DNA of 64,000 nt from Isoetes taiwanensis (Eukaryota; Streptophyta; Lycopodiopsida; Isoetales; Isoetaceae). The first letter of the stretch is position 1; each line of letters begins with the position of its first letter. Below are positions 45,089-56,344 of this stretch, in pieces. The notes under the pieces were generated by a model. It saw only the letters and a program-made list of their open reading frames with translations, made no database searches and was not told the DNA's origin. The stretch is from positions 4,237,333 to 4,301,332 of the forward strand of contig JAJEKV010000066.1 of NCBI GenBank assembly GCA_021234155.1. The letters run 5' to 3'. A program made the position numbers and the translations under genes.

Positions 45089-45147
45089 CAAGTGGGTCTC
45101 CATTCCTTTTTTTTTTTTTTTTTTAAAGATCAAGTGGGTCTCCATTC
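45089..45147 (-). mobile_element. Poly(A)-only retro-insertion with 17-bp target duplication
   Basis: CAAGTGGGTCTCCATTC occurs exactly at 45089-45105 and 45131-45147. Between the copies are only C, 18 T and AAAGAT. A long T run between perfect direct repeats is what an extremely 5'-truncated LINE-mediated insertion on the minus strand would leave. Confidence 0.7.
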
Positions 45148-45189
45148 TTGTCCAGCCTGCATTCTCAGACCTGCTCTTTGCCACTGCCT

Positions 45190-46165
45190 CCTAACACACT
45201 TGCTGCTGTGACAAAATGAGATTTTTGTACCCTTTAGTGTTTTTGTTACATGGTAGGCTCTTTGGGCTCGACACCTTTCCTTTGTGGACCACTAGCCCCA
45301 TACATTTTATCTTACTCGGTCATGTTTAAACCATCTGCTATCTACCGTATATCCACGTATTTGTCATGCTAACCACTTCAAAAAAAATAACTAAAAAATA
45401 GACTGCATTTTTATGGACTTGTCGGATATTTTTTGGCTGATTTAAACATGTCCATGTCCTGTATATCACATTTAACAAGGGAACATTGGATCAAGCATCG
45501 TACCCTACCAATCCCATGGTTGGGAAGTGCACCACGTATCAATCATGCAAATAGCATCACCTTTATTGTTGTAAGGGGTGTGGCAGCCCCACCCAAAATT
45601 AAAGATAGATATTAAATCGACCCAAGTTATAGCCACTCTTTCTGAGGGTGACACTTGAGAGGTGCTTTTGGGGATGTGACAATCTACTCCAAAAGGCATG
45701 AGCCATGGTTGAACGTATGGTTGAACGTATGCTGCTATTGCCAACACATTTGCTGCTGTACCAAATGTAACAAAATGAGGTCTCTTGTACAATTTGATGA
45801 TTTTATTACATGGGAGGCTGCTTGGAACAACTTTCCCTTGTTTACCTTAGGGACCCACCAGAGCAAACAAGGAAAATCTGGATCAAATTGCTTAACAATA
45901 TTAGTGTTTGGGAAGCGCACCGTCATAATTTGTTGATAATTTTTACTTGTTTAGCCAGTATTAGATAATCAATCCATGCAAATAGCATTTCTTTAATTGT
46001 CGTAAGTGGTGTCGCACCCTTAAATACCCTACCGAAAATTATAACAACCCGACTATCATATTCTTGATAAGAATGGCTGCTCCTTCGCTCTTTCTGAGCG
46101 TGACATTTGAGAGGTGTTTCTTACAATTTAGTTCAAAAGGCTAGGGCCATGATTGAGCATATGCA
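45190..46165. repeat. Diverged tandem segmental duplication (~500 bp)
   Basis: Three landmarks repeat in the same order. The first is CACTTGCTGCTGTGACAAAATG (45199) against CATTTGCTGCTGTACCAAATG (45749). The second is TTACATGGTAGGC (45247) against TTACATGGGAGGC (45804). The third is CATGCAAATAGCATCACCTTTATTG (45544) against CATGCAAATAGCATTTCTTTAATTG (45975). Each is followed by GGTG.C.GCA and CTTTCTGAG.GTGACA. The copies are roughly 75-80% alike. Confidence 0.8.
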
Positions 46166-46169
46166 AAGA

Positions 46170-48030
46170 TCATTTCCATCTATTGCCTAATTATATACTT
46201 ACAGGCTACACTTAGACACCAGGTGTTAGACCTTTGGAAGTGGTAATGTCACGAGGATGGACAAGCTAGAGCCACAAGAATGTGGTCTTAAGTTGCTTGA
46301 AATCTAGGTTAAAGAATATAGGCCACTAATGCGAGTAGCCTGGCTTCTGAGTAATATGGCTAAGCCATTTGGTGAGAATGTGGTCCATGATATGGCAAGC
46401 TTGTTGTACAAACGAAGTAGATGGCTGACTCCATAGCGTACGAAGATACGTCCAAGTTGAAATTTGCAGGAGGGAGAATTGATCACATATAACTCTAACC
46501 CTCAAACAAAGATGCTAAAGTTTGTAAAGCTAGAATGATAGGAGGAGATAGATGGGCCATTAATGGGGGGCACTCTATGAAGCCATTTGAGGAGAATGCA
46601 ATCTATGTCTCTATGATATAGCCATCATATAGTAAAGTAGATTGGTTGTTGATCCGTCTTATGTGCTGAAGCCGGTAGATGAGATTTTATCTTTATGTAT
46701 GTGATATATCTTCCAATGGTTTAGATATGGTTCATAGGCTATATGAGGAGAAAGCAATTGAACCCTACGCACCAATCTTTCACTGATTTAGATTTGCTAG
46801 TGAGACCCATGCGGAGAAGGAAATTGACTGAAGTTTTAGTTTTTTTGAATCCTTACTGCCCTTTTTGTTTTTTCCAAGAGGATTATATGTCTCTTGTGTT
46901 GTTTCCTAGAGGATTTCATTCAAATAACATTCAACAATTTAGGAATATACTAAGTTAAGAATATTCATTAATAAGGCACATCTCATTACATAAGATTTAT
47001 TTGATCTTTTATATCAATCTTTCTAGACAACAACTAAAGCATTCCTTGATATAATATGAAGTATACTACAAACATGTATAACTTACTAGGTATCTTATGG
47101 ACTTGTGTAATTTCTTACACATATGCACCTGTAAATCACAAACATCTACAACTATAGATTATATACTAATATATAAGGTATGGCCATATTACTATATCTT
47201 TGGTAACTATGCTTAGTATACATACATCTTATCTTACTATAATGAGAGGAAGCCAGCAGCACCTTACTAATGATCTTACCAATATTATACTATACATATG
47301 TCACCCAACCACCGCTAAAAGAAGGTGCATGAATGGCACCTTCCTATCTTCCTGGGGATTCACTTGTAATAAGGGAATATGACATCTATGGTGAAGAGAA
47401 ATTTATCGTGGCGGCCAAGACAACCGCGAACATAGCTCTTTAACGAATAACGCGTTTCTTTGAGACATGCCCGATGGGAAGCCTACTTAGCCAAGACTTT
47501 GAGCCAAAGAGCTATATTCTCGTGAAGCAATCACCCTACTAGAATATAGTCTATCCCCCCAAAACCCAAATTTGTGTTTGCAAAAATTGAATACACAACA
47601 ATTGGCAAGCCACTATGGGCAAAGACTTGTACGGAAACACATGTGTGGTTTTGGGATAAGCATCACCTAGGTTGTAAGCTACATTTCTTGCAGGTCTCAA
47701 GGATTGTGCAAAAAGACACATGTGGTTTTGGGATAAGCATCACCATAGACTATGTTATACTCTATATTTCTTGACGAGGCTCAAGGAATACTTAATCCTT
47801 CCAAATGCAAAACCTTAGTAAATAAACCCAAATCTTTGTCACCAATATACCAATACTTATGGGCCTATGACAAAGCAAGATCTTTTAGCAAGATTTTTGC
47901 GGATGCCTTATGTTATTATACCTATTTATTTCAGTTCGTTAAAGGGGAAATGGTGCCACATATTGGTGATCTCAATTTACAGTATATGCATATTTTAAGA
48001 AGTAGTTAAAAAATATTCACTCACTAGGCC
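46170..48030. other. No gene recognised
   Basis: Short ORFs only. Two diverged copies of a ~240-bp segment can be followed (AGGCCACTAATGCGAG... at 46319 and GGGCCATTAATGGGGG... at 46553). ACACATGTGTGGTTTTGGGA and a near copy lie at 47638 and 47717. A 40-bp GC-rich motif at 47396 is listed separately. Confidence 0.4.
47396..47435 (+). repeat. Second copy of the GC-rich near-palindromic motif
   Basis: AGAAATTTATCGTGGCGGCC followed by AAGACAACCGCGAACATAGC. It is the plus-strand counterpart of 31879-31920, 15.5 kb away and in opposite orientation. Confidence 0.7.
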
Positions 48031-48035
48031 TTGCC

Positions 48036-48640
48036 ATGCATTATGGCCTCGGCAAAAACCTTGTTTGGTCTAAATATAATCCTCCAAAGGTAAATGTTTT
48101 ACTTTGGCAGGTGATTCATCGCTCTTTGAGAGTTAATGAGATGGTTCATCGCTTTAAGCTGGGAGTAAGCCCACTTTGCCCAATGTGTGAGCGGTGCATT
48201 GAAACATTGGAGCATTGTTTATATTTGTGTGCAAAGTCAGTAGTCTTAGGTCCTCGGGTCGCATTCTCTTTTTGGAGTATCTTTGGATAGTCAAGACTTT
48301 CTTTTGAGTATTTATCCAAATCGTTGGATCAAGCTTCTAAAAGGATTGCATTTCACATGGCAAAGTCTTGGCTAATATGGAGTGTATGGAAGCGAAGGCG
48401 AAGAAAGGTCTTTTATGATAAGCATATTTCTTCTCAGGTGGTACTTCAAGAAATTCGTAAGAAGTTGTATAATTGCTTTCAGATCTCCAATTGGCCTAAT
48501 CGTATTAAACTTCCAATATGGAGTGATCATCTAAAAGTGATTGATGCTTCAGGGACATTTCTTACTTCTGGAAGTACTTTGTAATAGTTTGAGTGTATAA
48601 TATGAAGTAAAACACGTTCTTCAAAAAAAAAAAAAACATT
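48036..48640 (+). pseudogene. 5'-truncated plant L1-type LINE, zf-RVT end and poly(A)
   Basis: The frame from 48036 reads LVWSKYNPPKVNVLLWQVIH, then LGVSPLCPMCERCIETLEHCLYLC. This is the zf-RVT domain (W....P.K...F.W......L.T...L..R........C..C....E...H....C) at the end of plant L1 ORF2. After one TAG (48288-48290) the same frame continues to 48584 with HMAKSWLIWSVWKRRRRKVF, the usual C-terminus. A poly(A) run (48623-48636) follows. The upstream 3-4 kb with endonuclease and RT catalytic motifs are absent, as in normal LINE 5' truncation. A single nonsense codon suggests moderate age. Confidence 0.85.
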
Positions 48641-48738
48641 ATGCCTATATAAAAAACATGGTCACAATTCTTAATATTCCACCTCTTCTACATATTCCAT
48701 ATACTTCCGAGACAACTAGCTAGCCCATATATATGTTC

Positions 48739-48785
48739 CACAACAAGAAAAGGGTCATTTAGCGACGCCAATAGCGACGTCTGGA
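48739..48785 (+). mobile_element. CACTA-like (CMC/EnSpm) terminus
   Basis: CACAACAAGAAAAGGGTCAT followed by TTAGCGACGCCAATAGCGACG resembles the start of plant CACTA elements (CACTACAAGAAAA..., then AGCGACG subterminal words). The fourth and fifth bases differ from canonical CACTA. Further AGCGACGC words lie at 56217 and 56247, but in the same rather than the inverted orientation. The other end is therefore unproven and no TNP2 transposase motif was found. Confidence 0.45.
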
Positions 48786-49215
48786 ACTACGACGCCCGAC
48801 GCCGCCGACGTCGCGGTGCACGCCGCTGCAGACACGACGCGACGCCGCATGCGACGCCGGCGTCGGCCAGCCAGACGCCGCGTCGCCGACGCGTGACACG
48901 ACGTCGCCGCCAGACGTCGCGATGGCACGCGGACACGGAAATATACACGTGGAATATACACGTGGAATATACACGTGGAATATCACCAAAATCCACGCGT
49001 GCCGTAAAAGCCACGTGTATACGCCGCATGCGACGACACGCGGGAACGTATTAATGGAATATACACGGCATATACACGTGGAATATACACGCGCGTAAAA
49101 GCCACGTGTAGACGCCGTGATGCGACGCGACACGGAATATACACGCGGAAAATCCGAAAATCCGCCAGATAGAAAAGCCACGTGGCAAAAAAAAGCCGAC
49201 GCGGGATACGCCGCG
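48785..49215. repeat. CpG-rich region with GTGGAATATACAC repeats
   Basis: GACGCCG-type words are dense from 48790 to 48935. GGAATATACACGTGGAATAT units occur in tandem at 48936-48985 and again near 49040-49090 and 49130. Methylatable CpG sites are far denser than in adjacent DNA. This could be subterminal sequence of the element whose terminus is at 48739. Confidence 0.75.
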
Positions 49216-49229
49216 ATGCGACGTGTCGA

Positions 49230-49408
49230 AAAAAATAAAAAAAAAAAAATATTTATATAAAAAATATAAATATAAAAATATTTTTAAATAATCACAAAAG
49301 TATTTTTATATTCATATTTTTAAATAGTCACAAAATTATTTTTATATTTATATTTTTAAATAATCACAAAAGTGAATTGTATTTATATTTTTAAATAATC
49401 ACAAAAAG
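49230..49408. repeat. AT-rich tandem repeat
   Basis: TTTTTAAATAATCACAAAA occurs four times (from 49281, 49317, 49354 and 49388), at 33-37-bp spacing, after a poly-A/AT run. Confidence 0.85.
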
Positions 49409-49409
49409 A

Positions 49410-52050
49410 CTCAAGTAAGAGGAGTATCCACCCTTTTAGCCTAGAGCTACTCTCTCTCGATTCGATTGGAGTAGTCATCCGAAAGTAATGAAGTTAGAGT
49501 ACACCTCAAACCGTCCAACGCAGCTACAGTTGCGATTGGATGGCTCTCCAAATGACGCTTTGCATCCCTCGCCCCGGAGCCCCATGTCATGCTCTAGACC
49601 TTCATTCATATCCGCCACTGCTTCCTATAAAAACCAAAAGAATATGGCGTTAATGTAGTTCATAGAATTATAATAATTTTCTACAACGCACCCCGCATTC
49701 CCGCCGGTGGGAGAGTTCCTCGTCAGATAACCGTTGATACAGATAAACAAATTTCCACGCCCGCGGGCTACTTGTACGTCTTTGCTTGTTAGGTTTAAAC
49801 CCGTATAGATGTTCCTATGACAATATAACGAAGTATTAGCTAGTGACATTTAAAGTTCTTATTAAAATTAATGTGAACTAATATAGCTCTTACGAATCTA
49901 TAGAGAAACCCTTTTCGACCACGGAGCCTAAATGAGATTTTTAAGCTCACTTTTTAGTTGCTTTGTTTGGCCCGAAGCTCTATGTTTGCTTTCTCGGATC
50001 CTTTGCACGCTCAATGCAACTGATTGCAAGGCACACAACATTATCACAAGTTAAAGTGAACGAATGACAAAAAAATAAGAAATACCTTGATATCTTCCTT
50101 GTGGAGATTAAGTGGTTTAGGGACTTTGACCAATCGCCTCCTTCTTTTTCGCAAGTCCGCTTCCGTTCCTTGACCACATGGTGCCTTTGACATAAATCGA
50201 TAGATCAACGCCATATCAAAATAATAAAAACAAGACTATGACTAGGTCATGTACCTCCTTTTCGTGATAAGCTTCGCCCATCATCGGTGAGCTTCTTCCG
50301 CTAAACGCCTTTGCTTTTTCTATCTCCGGGAAACTCGTTTTCATTTTATTTTTGCTCTCTATTTCGCGTTGGTCATAAGCGCCAGCCACTCCCCTATACC
50401 GCGGGGAGGCCATAAACGAAGAGATATTATTTGTGACCGCGCCCCTCAAAGTAGTATAAAAGACACTTCCCTCATCATCCTTCTTAGGAAGATCGCCCCC
50501 TGAAGCATAAATGGTGGGTATATAAAAGCGTGTTTATGTCTACCGTCAATATACATATCCCGTCCCGCGATTAAGAACCTTTTGAGCACTTTTACAATGT
50601 ATTCTAAGTGAAGAGAATGAACAAAACAACAAATTTAGATGACAAAGTACTAATATTTAAGGTTGATATCTTAAATAATATGTTCACATAACTTACATCA
50701 AAAAAAATTATTATTAATATGATAGTCGGGTATATTCGGGGCCAAATCACCCGCACTTACGTGTCTAAAACAAAGCGAAATGGACGCTCTTCTTCGCTGA
50801 CACGTGGGCGTGCGTCGGATCCTTCCCTCTCCAAGTCAGCGAAAATTACCATGTTCTTCGGATCCCTAACCCCGTGATGATCGCCGCCGATCTTGAACGC
50901 TAGAGAGTCCGCTTGCTCCACTACTTCTTGACCTCGAAGTAATGAGAGAATGAGCATCTTTAACATGCCGCAACCAAAGAAATGTTTGGTACGTAGTGGA
51001 TATATATTTACTGTTGAAATCTTCCTCCAAGTTCCTTGCATTAGAAAAATAGCTCCCGCCTCTTGCCTAGAACGGAGTTCATACTACGCCTAGCATTCTC
51101 AATATTCTCGCTGAGAACGGAGGCCGATAATCAACACTATGTCGCTTTGGGGAATAGGAGCGGAGGGGCATTTAACCAAGCGCTGGTGTCAAAGAGGCAA
51201 AATATGCCGCAATTTGGTCTCTCTCTACGGGAGACATGTTTTATGAGGAAGGCGGAGAGCGGGCGGAGGAGTCAGCGAAGCACAAATATCATGCAAAAAC
51301 AATTCATTTATTTATTATTTTTATAAAAGCTATCTTAATACCCAAACCTCGCTGGTGTAGTGATAGGTGGCGGTTGGCGCCTTGGAGGAACATCAAAGAC
51401 GATTGCCCCTACCTCGTGGAGTCCTCCTCCTATTTTCTCTAAACTCGTCCCTTTCCTCTACACAACAAATTAAAACTCCATGCATAAACTCACATACCCT
51501 AATTAGAGGGTAAAGCGTATAATAAAACTATATAAATACTTACCTTCGCCTTGCTCTATATTCTCCGATTGCATTGCGATTACCTCTATTCATCACGAGA
51601 AAAAGAGCACACCTAGATCAAAAGAAATTGTGAGAGAAACATTTGATAACCATGAATGATATTGGTTGCAATAATAGAATGATACTTACAAACCATAGAG
51701 ATGAAAAATAGTATTTTTATGGTTCGAAATGTGCCACTAATGAGCCCCTGCAAGACTTCTTCAGCCTTGACCGCCTTGACCGGGGCGGAGGGGAGACGAT
51801 AATGCCATGAATATTGCATCGCCCAAAAGAGGGCCACAATGAGGAAAACCGCTAAGAATTGAGCCTCCGCCATGACTATATATATTAATTTGAACATAAC
51901 GAGAATTAGCGAGAAAAAAGCTTTGAACAAGTGTCTTTGAATAAATACCTAAATTTATATTCTTATCTTCTTATTTATATTAGAAAAGTATCTCGTATAT
52001 AGGTATGGTGTGCATATCGAACTCTAGGTTGCCATATTATCGTGCCATGT
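49410..52050. other. Possible decayed coding sequence, unidentified
   Basis: Several short ORFs on the minus strand (50757-51041, 51613-51930 with a hydrophobic start) and one on the plus strand (51063-51326) suggest former exons. No domain is recognised. It may be interior sequence of the putative CACTA-like element. I do not see the DDE transposase motifs expected there. Confidence 0.3.
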
Positions 52051-52059
52051 ATCATGTCA

Positions 52060-52310
52060 TACAATCAACCCTAAATTATCCCATGGCATTTTTTAGTGCC
52101 ACATCATGAAAACCCACGCTATGCGGTGGCACATCATCAAACCCTAGGTTGTGTCAATGCGACTTCCTATTGCCACATCATAGTAAGTGCCATGTCATCA
52201 AACCCTAAGCTTAGGTGTGCCACATCATCAAACCCTAGATTGTGCCACATGGCATTTACAATCTAGGGTTTGATGATGTAGCACACAAAACCTAGGGTTT
52301 GACGTCTGAA
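52060..52310. repeat. Telo-box-bearing repeats and hairpin
   Basis: TGCCACATCATCAAACCCTA recurs several times from 52100 to 52240 (AAACCCTA is the plant telomere/telo-box word). An inverted pair, ACATCATCAAACCCTAGATTGT (52222-52243) and its exact complement (52258-52279), forms a 22-bp stem around 14 bases. Confidence 0.85.
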
Positions 52311-52314
52311 ATGC

Positions 52315-54640
52315 GACACTTTATCTACAAGTTATGATTAATAATTTATTTACCATTAATAATAATTTTTTGATTAATAAAGTACTTTTTTCATTAGTAA
52401 TTTTGACTAAAAACATTTATTGGTTGCAACAAGCCTCAAATAGGAAGACAAAATTATATTAATCACTTTGCAAGCATTTAACAAAAAGCTTAGCCATCTC
52501 AAGTGGATCACCACACTTCATATATCGTCTCTCTCTCACAACTATATCAGAAGAAAGCCCTACTGTTTTGAACACATCGATGACGCTAACAATAGATGAG
52601 CGATCCACGTCATCAGCTCTCTATCCATCATCATTTGGATCCTTATATGTTGGATGATGTCCAATGTGCTAGAGTATCGGTCGGTTGGGTTTATCTGAAC
52701 ACACAACCCCATAAGCCGCATTGCCTGGACAAAATCAAGGAGCATCTCGTAAATATAGCCCAGGGAATATATGTCAGATATCTCATGCCCCCATGATGCT
52801 TGGCCATCTGATGATGATGTAAAAACTCTCTTCTCCCACCAAGGATATCACATCGTTCCATCTTGTAGTGTATAACGGCTTTTCAACTTGGGCATTTGCT
52901 CCTTGCAAAAAGCGAGGAGGGCGTGTCCCAATCACCAATAGCCACCCACACATTTGTAAGGGAGTCATCAAAATGAGTTTGACCCTTTTGCAATTGAGCT
53001 TTGTGTGTGTGTCCAACCTGGAGCGTGGATGGCATAGACTCATAAAGAAGAGAGAGCTATTTCTGGGGCGATTTTTATACACGAGTCTCATTTTGGCTTT
53101 CCACTCAAGACTTATCTTCATATCAGCCCTTCTTGGAGCACTATGCATTGCATTTGACCATCTCCTATAAGAAGAGAATTGGCTCGGAAGATGGTCAAGT
53201 AATTCTCAAGAAAGGTTCCTCCATTCATGAATGGCGGGACTACCATTGGTCCCCCCGTGGCTCATCTCCACAAAAAGACCTCGGGGGGCAAGTCCAAGGG
53301 TGTGGCCAATCTTTGGACTTGGGCTCTTGAAACGGATATACTTGTCGACCAACAACCATGATGCGGCTCCATCTTGGCCTCTCCACATAATGCCAAGATA
53401 ATAATCATCTTGATTAAAGTCACAGGGTTCCCAAGATCTGGATTTGGTATATCCGCGCCTTGTTTACTACCAATGCACTTTACAACTCCAACAAAGATCC
53501 ACAGAATATCATCCAATAAATGCAAATTACATTTATCATGAGCATGTAATGATAATCTAGCCCCCACCAATAGAGCTCCCACCATGGATAAGACTATCTA
53601 ACTCCTTCACATGTTCATCATTGGGGAAACTCTGGCCATCTTGTGATCTTTGCGTGGGACCTTTGCACTTCATCACGAATTAGCCCATCGTCCCGCATTA
53701 TGCCTCAAAGATAGGGGGCTCATAAGTGGCACTTTATACTTAAAAGTAGCATCCTCAATTCGCTCGGATTGCAAACCCAAGACTTTAAGTTCTTTCTCAT
53801 CATATCTTCCAACTTCCGGACTCATGCTCGGCCACCTCCCACATAATTAGGGCCGACATTCTTTCTCAACCGATGCTACAAAGCGGTTAATTCGATCATC
53901 GGTTTGCATATGTCGTTAAGCCTGGCCTGTCTGGCATATGGGATTGATGAGGATCGCCCTAATTTCACTAAGCATCTCTGTCCTTATTGAGGCCATTTTA
54001 TGCCTACAAACAAAAACAAAATAATGCATACAAAAGCCAAGCATGCACAAAGTAAATGCAACATAATCTGACAATATCAAACATGTATGCAGACCATATA
54101 ATCATTACTTATAACCGCCCCCTGGCGACTAATACCTTATCCGACCCCCTCCCGCCCCAAAGTAAGAAAAAAAAAGAAGAAGAAACAAGAAAAACTAAAT
54201 AGGTTAGATTAGGGTATTGGACCCACGGTCAATTTACATTCGTATTACTAGTTAATTAGTTAGCGAGATAGTCCCAAAATTTAGTTAACTTTTTTTAACC
54301 AAAACACTACCTAAACTTATCTTCAAGACCTTGTTGGATTAGTTAGCAAAATTAACTAAAAATTAACTAAATTAGAAATTAGCACTATAGAGGTCACTTT
54401 AAGTTTAGTTAATTGTACATATAATTTTTATGCCTTTGGCTAACTTAACTAGACATGTTCGAAATAATTTAGTTAATTAGTTAAGTTATTTTTTTTTTTA
54501 ACGCTTTTAGTCTTTAATTAGTACTACATTAAGTTAGCCTAACCTATTTTTTTTTAACTAGCACCGGTGTGAAGGGAATCATCCGATTCATTAGTAACTT
54601 AACCTAGCCCTAGCTACCTCTAGCTAAAAATCGACAATAA
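52315..54640. other. Possible decayed coding sequence, unidentified
   Basis: Minus-strand frames at 52560-52745, 52783-53148 and 53262-53585 are collinear and uninterrupted enough to suggest remains of a protein gene. I recognise no domain in them. From 54200 to 54560 the sequence is rich in TTAGTTAA/TTAACTAA words. Confidence 0.3.
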
Positions 54641-54649
54641 ACGTGAACT

Positions 54650-55025
54650 AAGGCCGAACACCTGGTCCTCCCCACTCATGATTGGAGCCGACCATGTCCT
54701 TGCCCGTAGCCACATCTACCTAAGAATGAGAAGAAAAGTGGACTTGGACCCAGGACACCTAGTCCTCTCCACATAAAGGTGGAGCCGACCGTGCCCTTGA
54801 ACAAGCCACTACAATTTTATTTTAAACCTAAAAAATAACAAGTGGAACTGGAAGTGGACTTGAACCGAATGCGTGGTCCTCTCCACTCTAGGTGGAGCCC
54901 GGCCAGGTGCCCTTGAACAAATACACTCATTAACCTAGGAAACATTTATGATTGTAGTGAAAGTGGACTTCAACCCGGGTACATGGTCCTCCCCACTCTA
55001 GGTGGAGTTTACCCGTGCCCTTGAA
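54650..55025. repeat. Four-copy tandem repeat, ~100-120-bp unit
   Basis: GGTCCTC(C/T)CCACTC..GGTGGAGCC(G)...GTGCCCTTGAACAAGCCACT recurs with starts near 54661, 54760, 54866 and 54984. Units differ by substitutions and 5-15-bp indels, and there is no coding continuity. Confidence 0.85.
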
Positions 55026-55164
55026 CAAGCCACTCCATCAATTTTTTTAACCTACTTAAAACTATAAAATAAAAATGCAAGTCGCGATCAACTACTTACC
55101 AAAATAGGGACGCTGTGTACAAGATCTGCCGGGTCCAAATCGTAATAGAAAGTCAGCAAGTAAC

Positions 55165-55985
55165 AAAGCATTAGAAGAATAAGAACAAAGAAGAAAAACA
55201 TCAAGAAGAAAAAAAAGGAAAAAAGGGGGGGATAGAAAAACAAGAGATAGAAATAAAACAAGAGAAAGAAATAAGAGAATAGAAGGGAAGAAATAAGGAT
55301 AGAATAGAGAAGAAATAAGAGAAGAAAAAAAGAAAGAATGAAGAAAAATAAGAGGAAATAAGAGAAGGGAAGGGAATAGAATGGAAGGAAGAAATAAGGG
55401 AAGGGAAAGAAAAGGATCGAATGGAAAGTGAGGAAGAAAATGTGAAGAATAAGAAACAAATGAAGAATGAAGAAATGAAATTAAAAAGAATGAAGAATAA
55501 GAAATGAAAAAAATGAAGAATAAGGAAGGGAAGAGAAGAAAGAAATGAGGGAAGGGAGGGGAAAGAATGAGGAATGAAAGCATGAGAAAGAATGGAAATG
55601 AGAAACAAATGAGAAAGCATGAGAAAGAAATGAGAAGCATGAGAAAAGAAATGAGAAAAGCAAGAAATGAGAAAGAATGAGGAAGAATGAGAAAGAGTGA
55701 GGAATAAAGAATGAGAAAGCATGAGGAAGAAAGAAATGAGAAAGAATGAGGAAGAAAAGAATGAGAAAACGTTTTTGAGGAAAGAAGAAATATGGGAAGA
55801 AAAAGAATGAAAGAATGAAGCATGGAAGAAGGAGGAAGAAATGAAGCATGAGGAAGAATGAGGAAGAAATGAAGCATGAGAAAGAAAGGAGGAAGAATGA
55901 ACGAGGCATGGAAGAATGGGAAGAAAAAAATCAAGAACAAAGAAGAAGAGGAAGGAAAGGAAACCAAAAAAAGAGGAAGGTTGGG
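55165..55985 (+). repeat. ~800-bp purine tract (GAAGAAATGAG-rich)
   Basis: The plus strand is almost only A and G, with sparse T and C, arranged as irregular GAATGAGAAAGAATGAGGAA units. The complementary strand is open in all three frames and gives long Phe/Ser/Leu/Pro-rich ORFs (up to 350 codons), which are artefacts of composition. Confidence 0.9.
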
Positions 55986-55989
55986 CATG

Positions 55990-56340
55990 CACCATTCAAT
56001 CAAAAAAAACCTATTCAATCTAAAAACATGATATACTAACCTTAGAAATAATTTTTCTTGCGATAGATCGAGGGTATCTTTCATCCAAGGACGCTTTAAG
56101 AACCTCAAGAAGTAGGGCAAAAAGAAGTTCGTTATGCCATCCATGTTTCCAAATATTACAGGCTTCCGTGGCGTCCGCCACGCCGCATGACGTTATTTCC
56201 ATCTGCAATCGCCGCCAGCGACGCCCGTGCCAATTATTTTGTTATAGCGACGCTTTTGTTTTGCATCTTTTTAATGTGAAGCCCTTTGAAGTTTGTCCTT
56301 CTCAGCTTATTTGAATGTGATGGAGAGGCTTAGGACCCGA
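55990..56340. other. No gene recognised; possible element end
   Basis: GCCAGCGACGCCC and TATAGCGACGCTTTTG (56213-56258) echo the AGCGACG words at 48756. TTTTTAATGTG (56270-56280) might be the far end of the CACTA-like element, but the match is poor. Confidence 0.25.
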
Positions 56341-56344
56341 ACGG

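Noticed and set aside
48755-49181. Minus-strand Arg/Val-rich ORFs
   Set aside because: They reflect the CpG-rich repeat composition and the GTGGAATATACAC units.
55092-56144. Long minus-strand ORF of 350 codons rich in Phe, Ser, Leu and Pro
   Set aside because: It is the complement of a purine tract; all three frames are open there and no domain or balanced composition is present.
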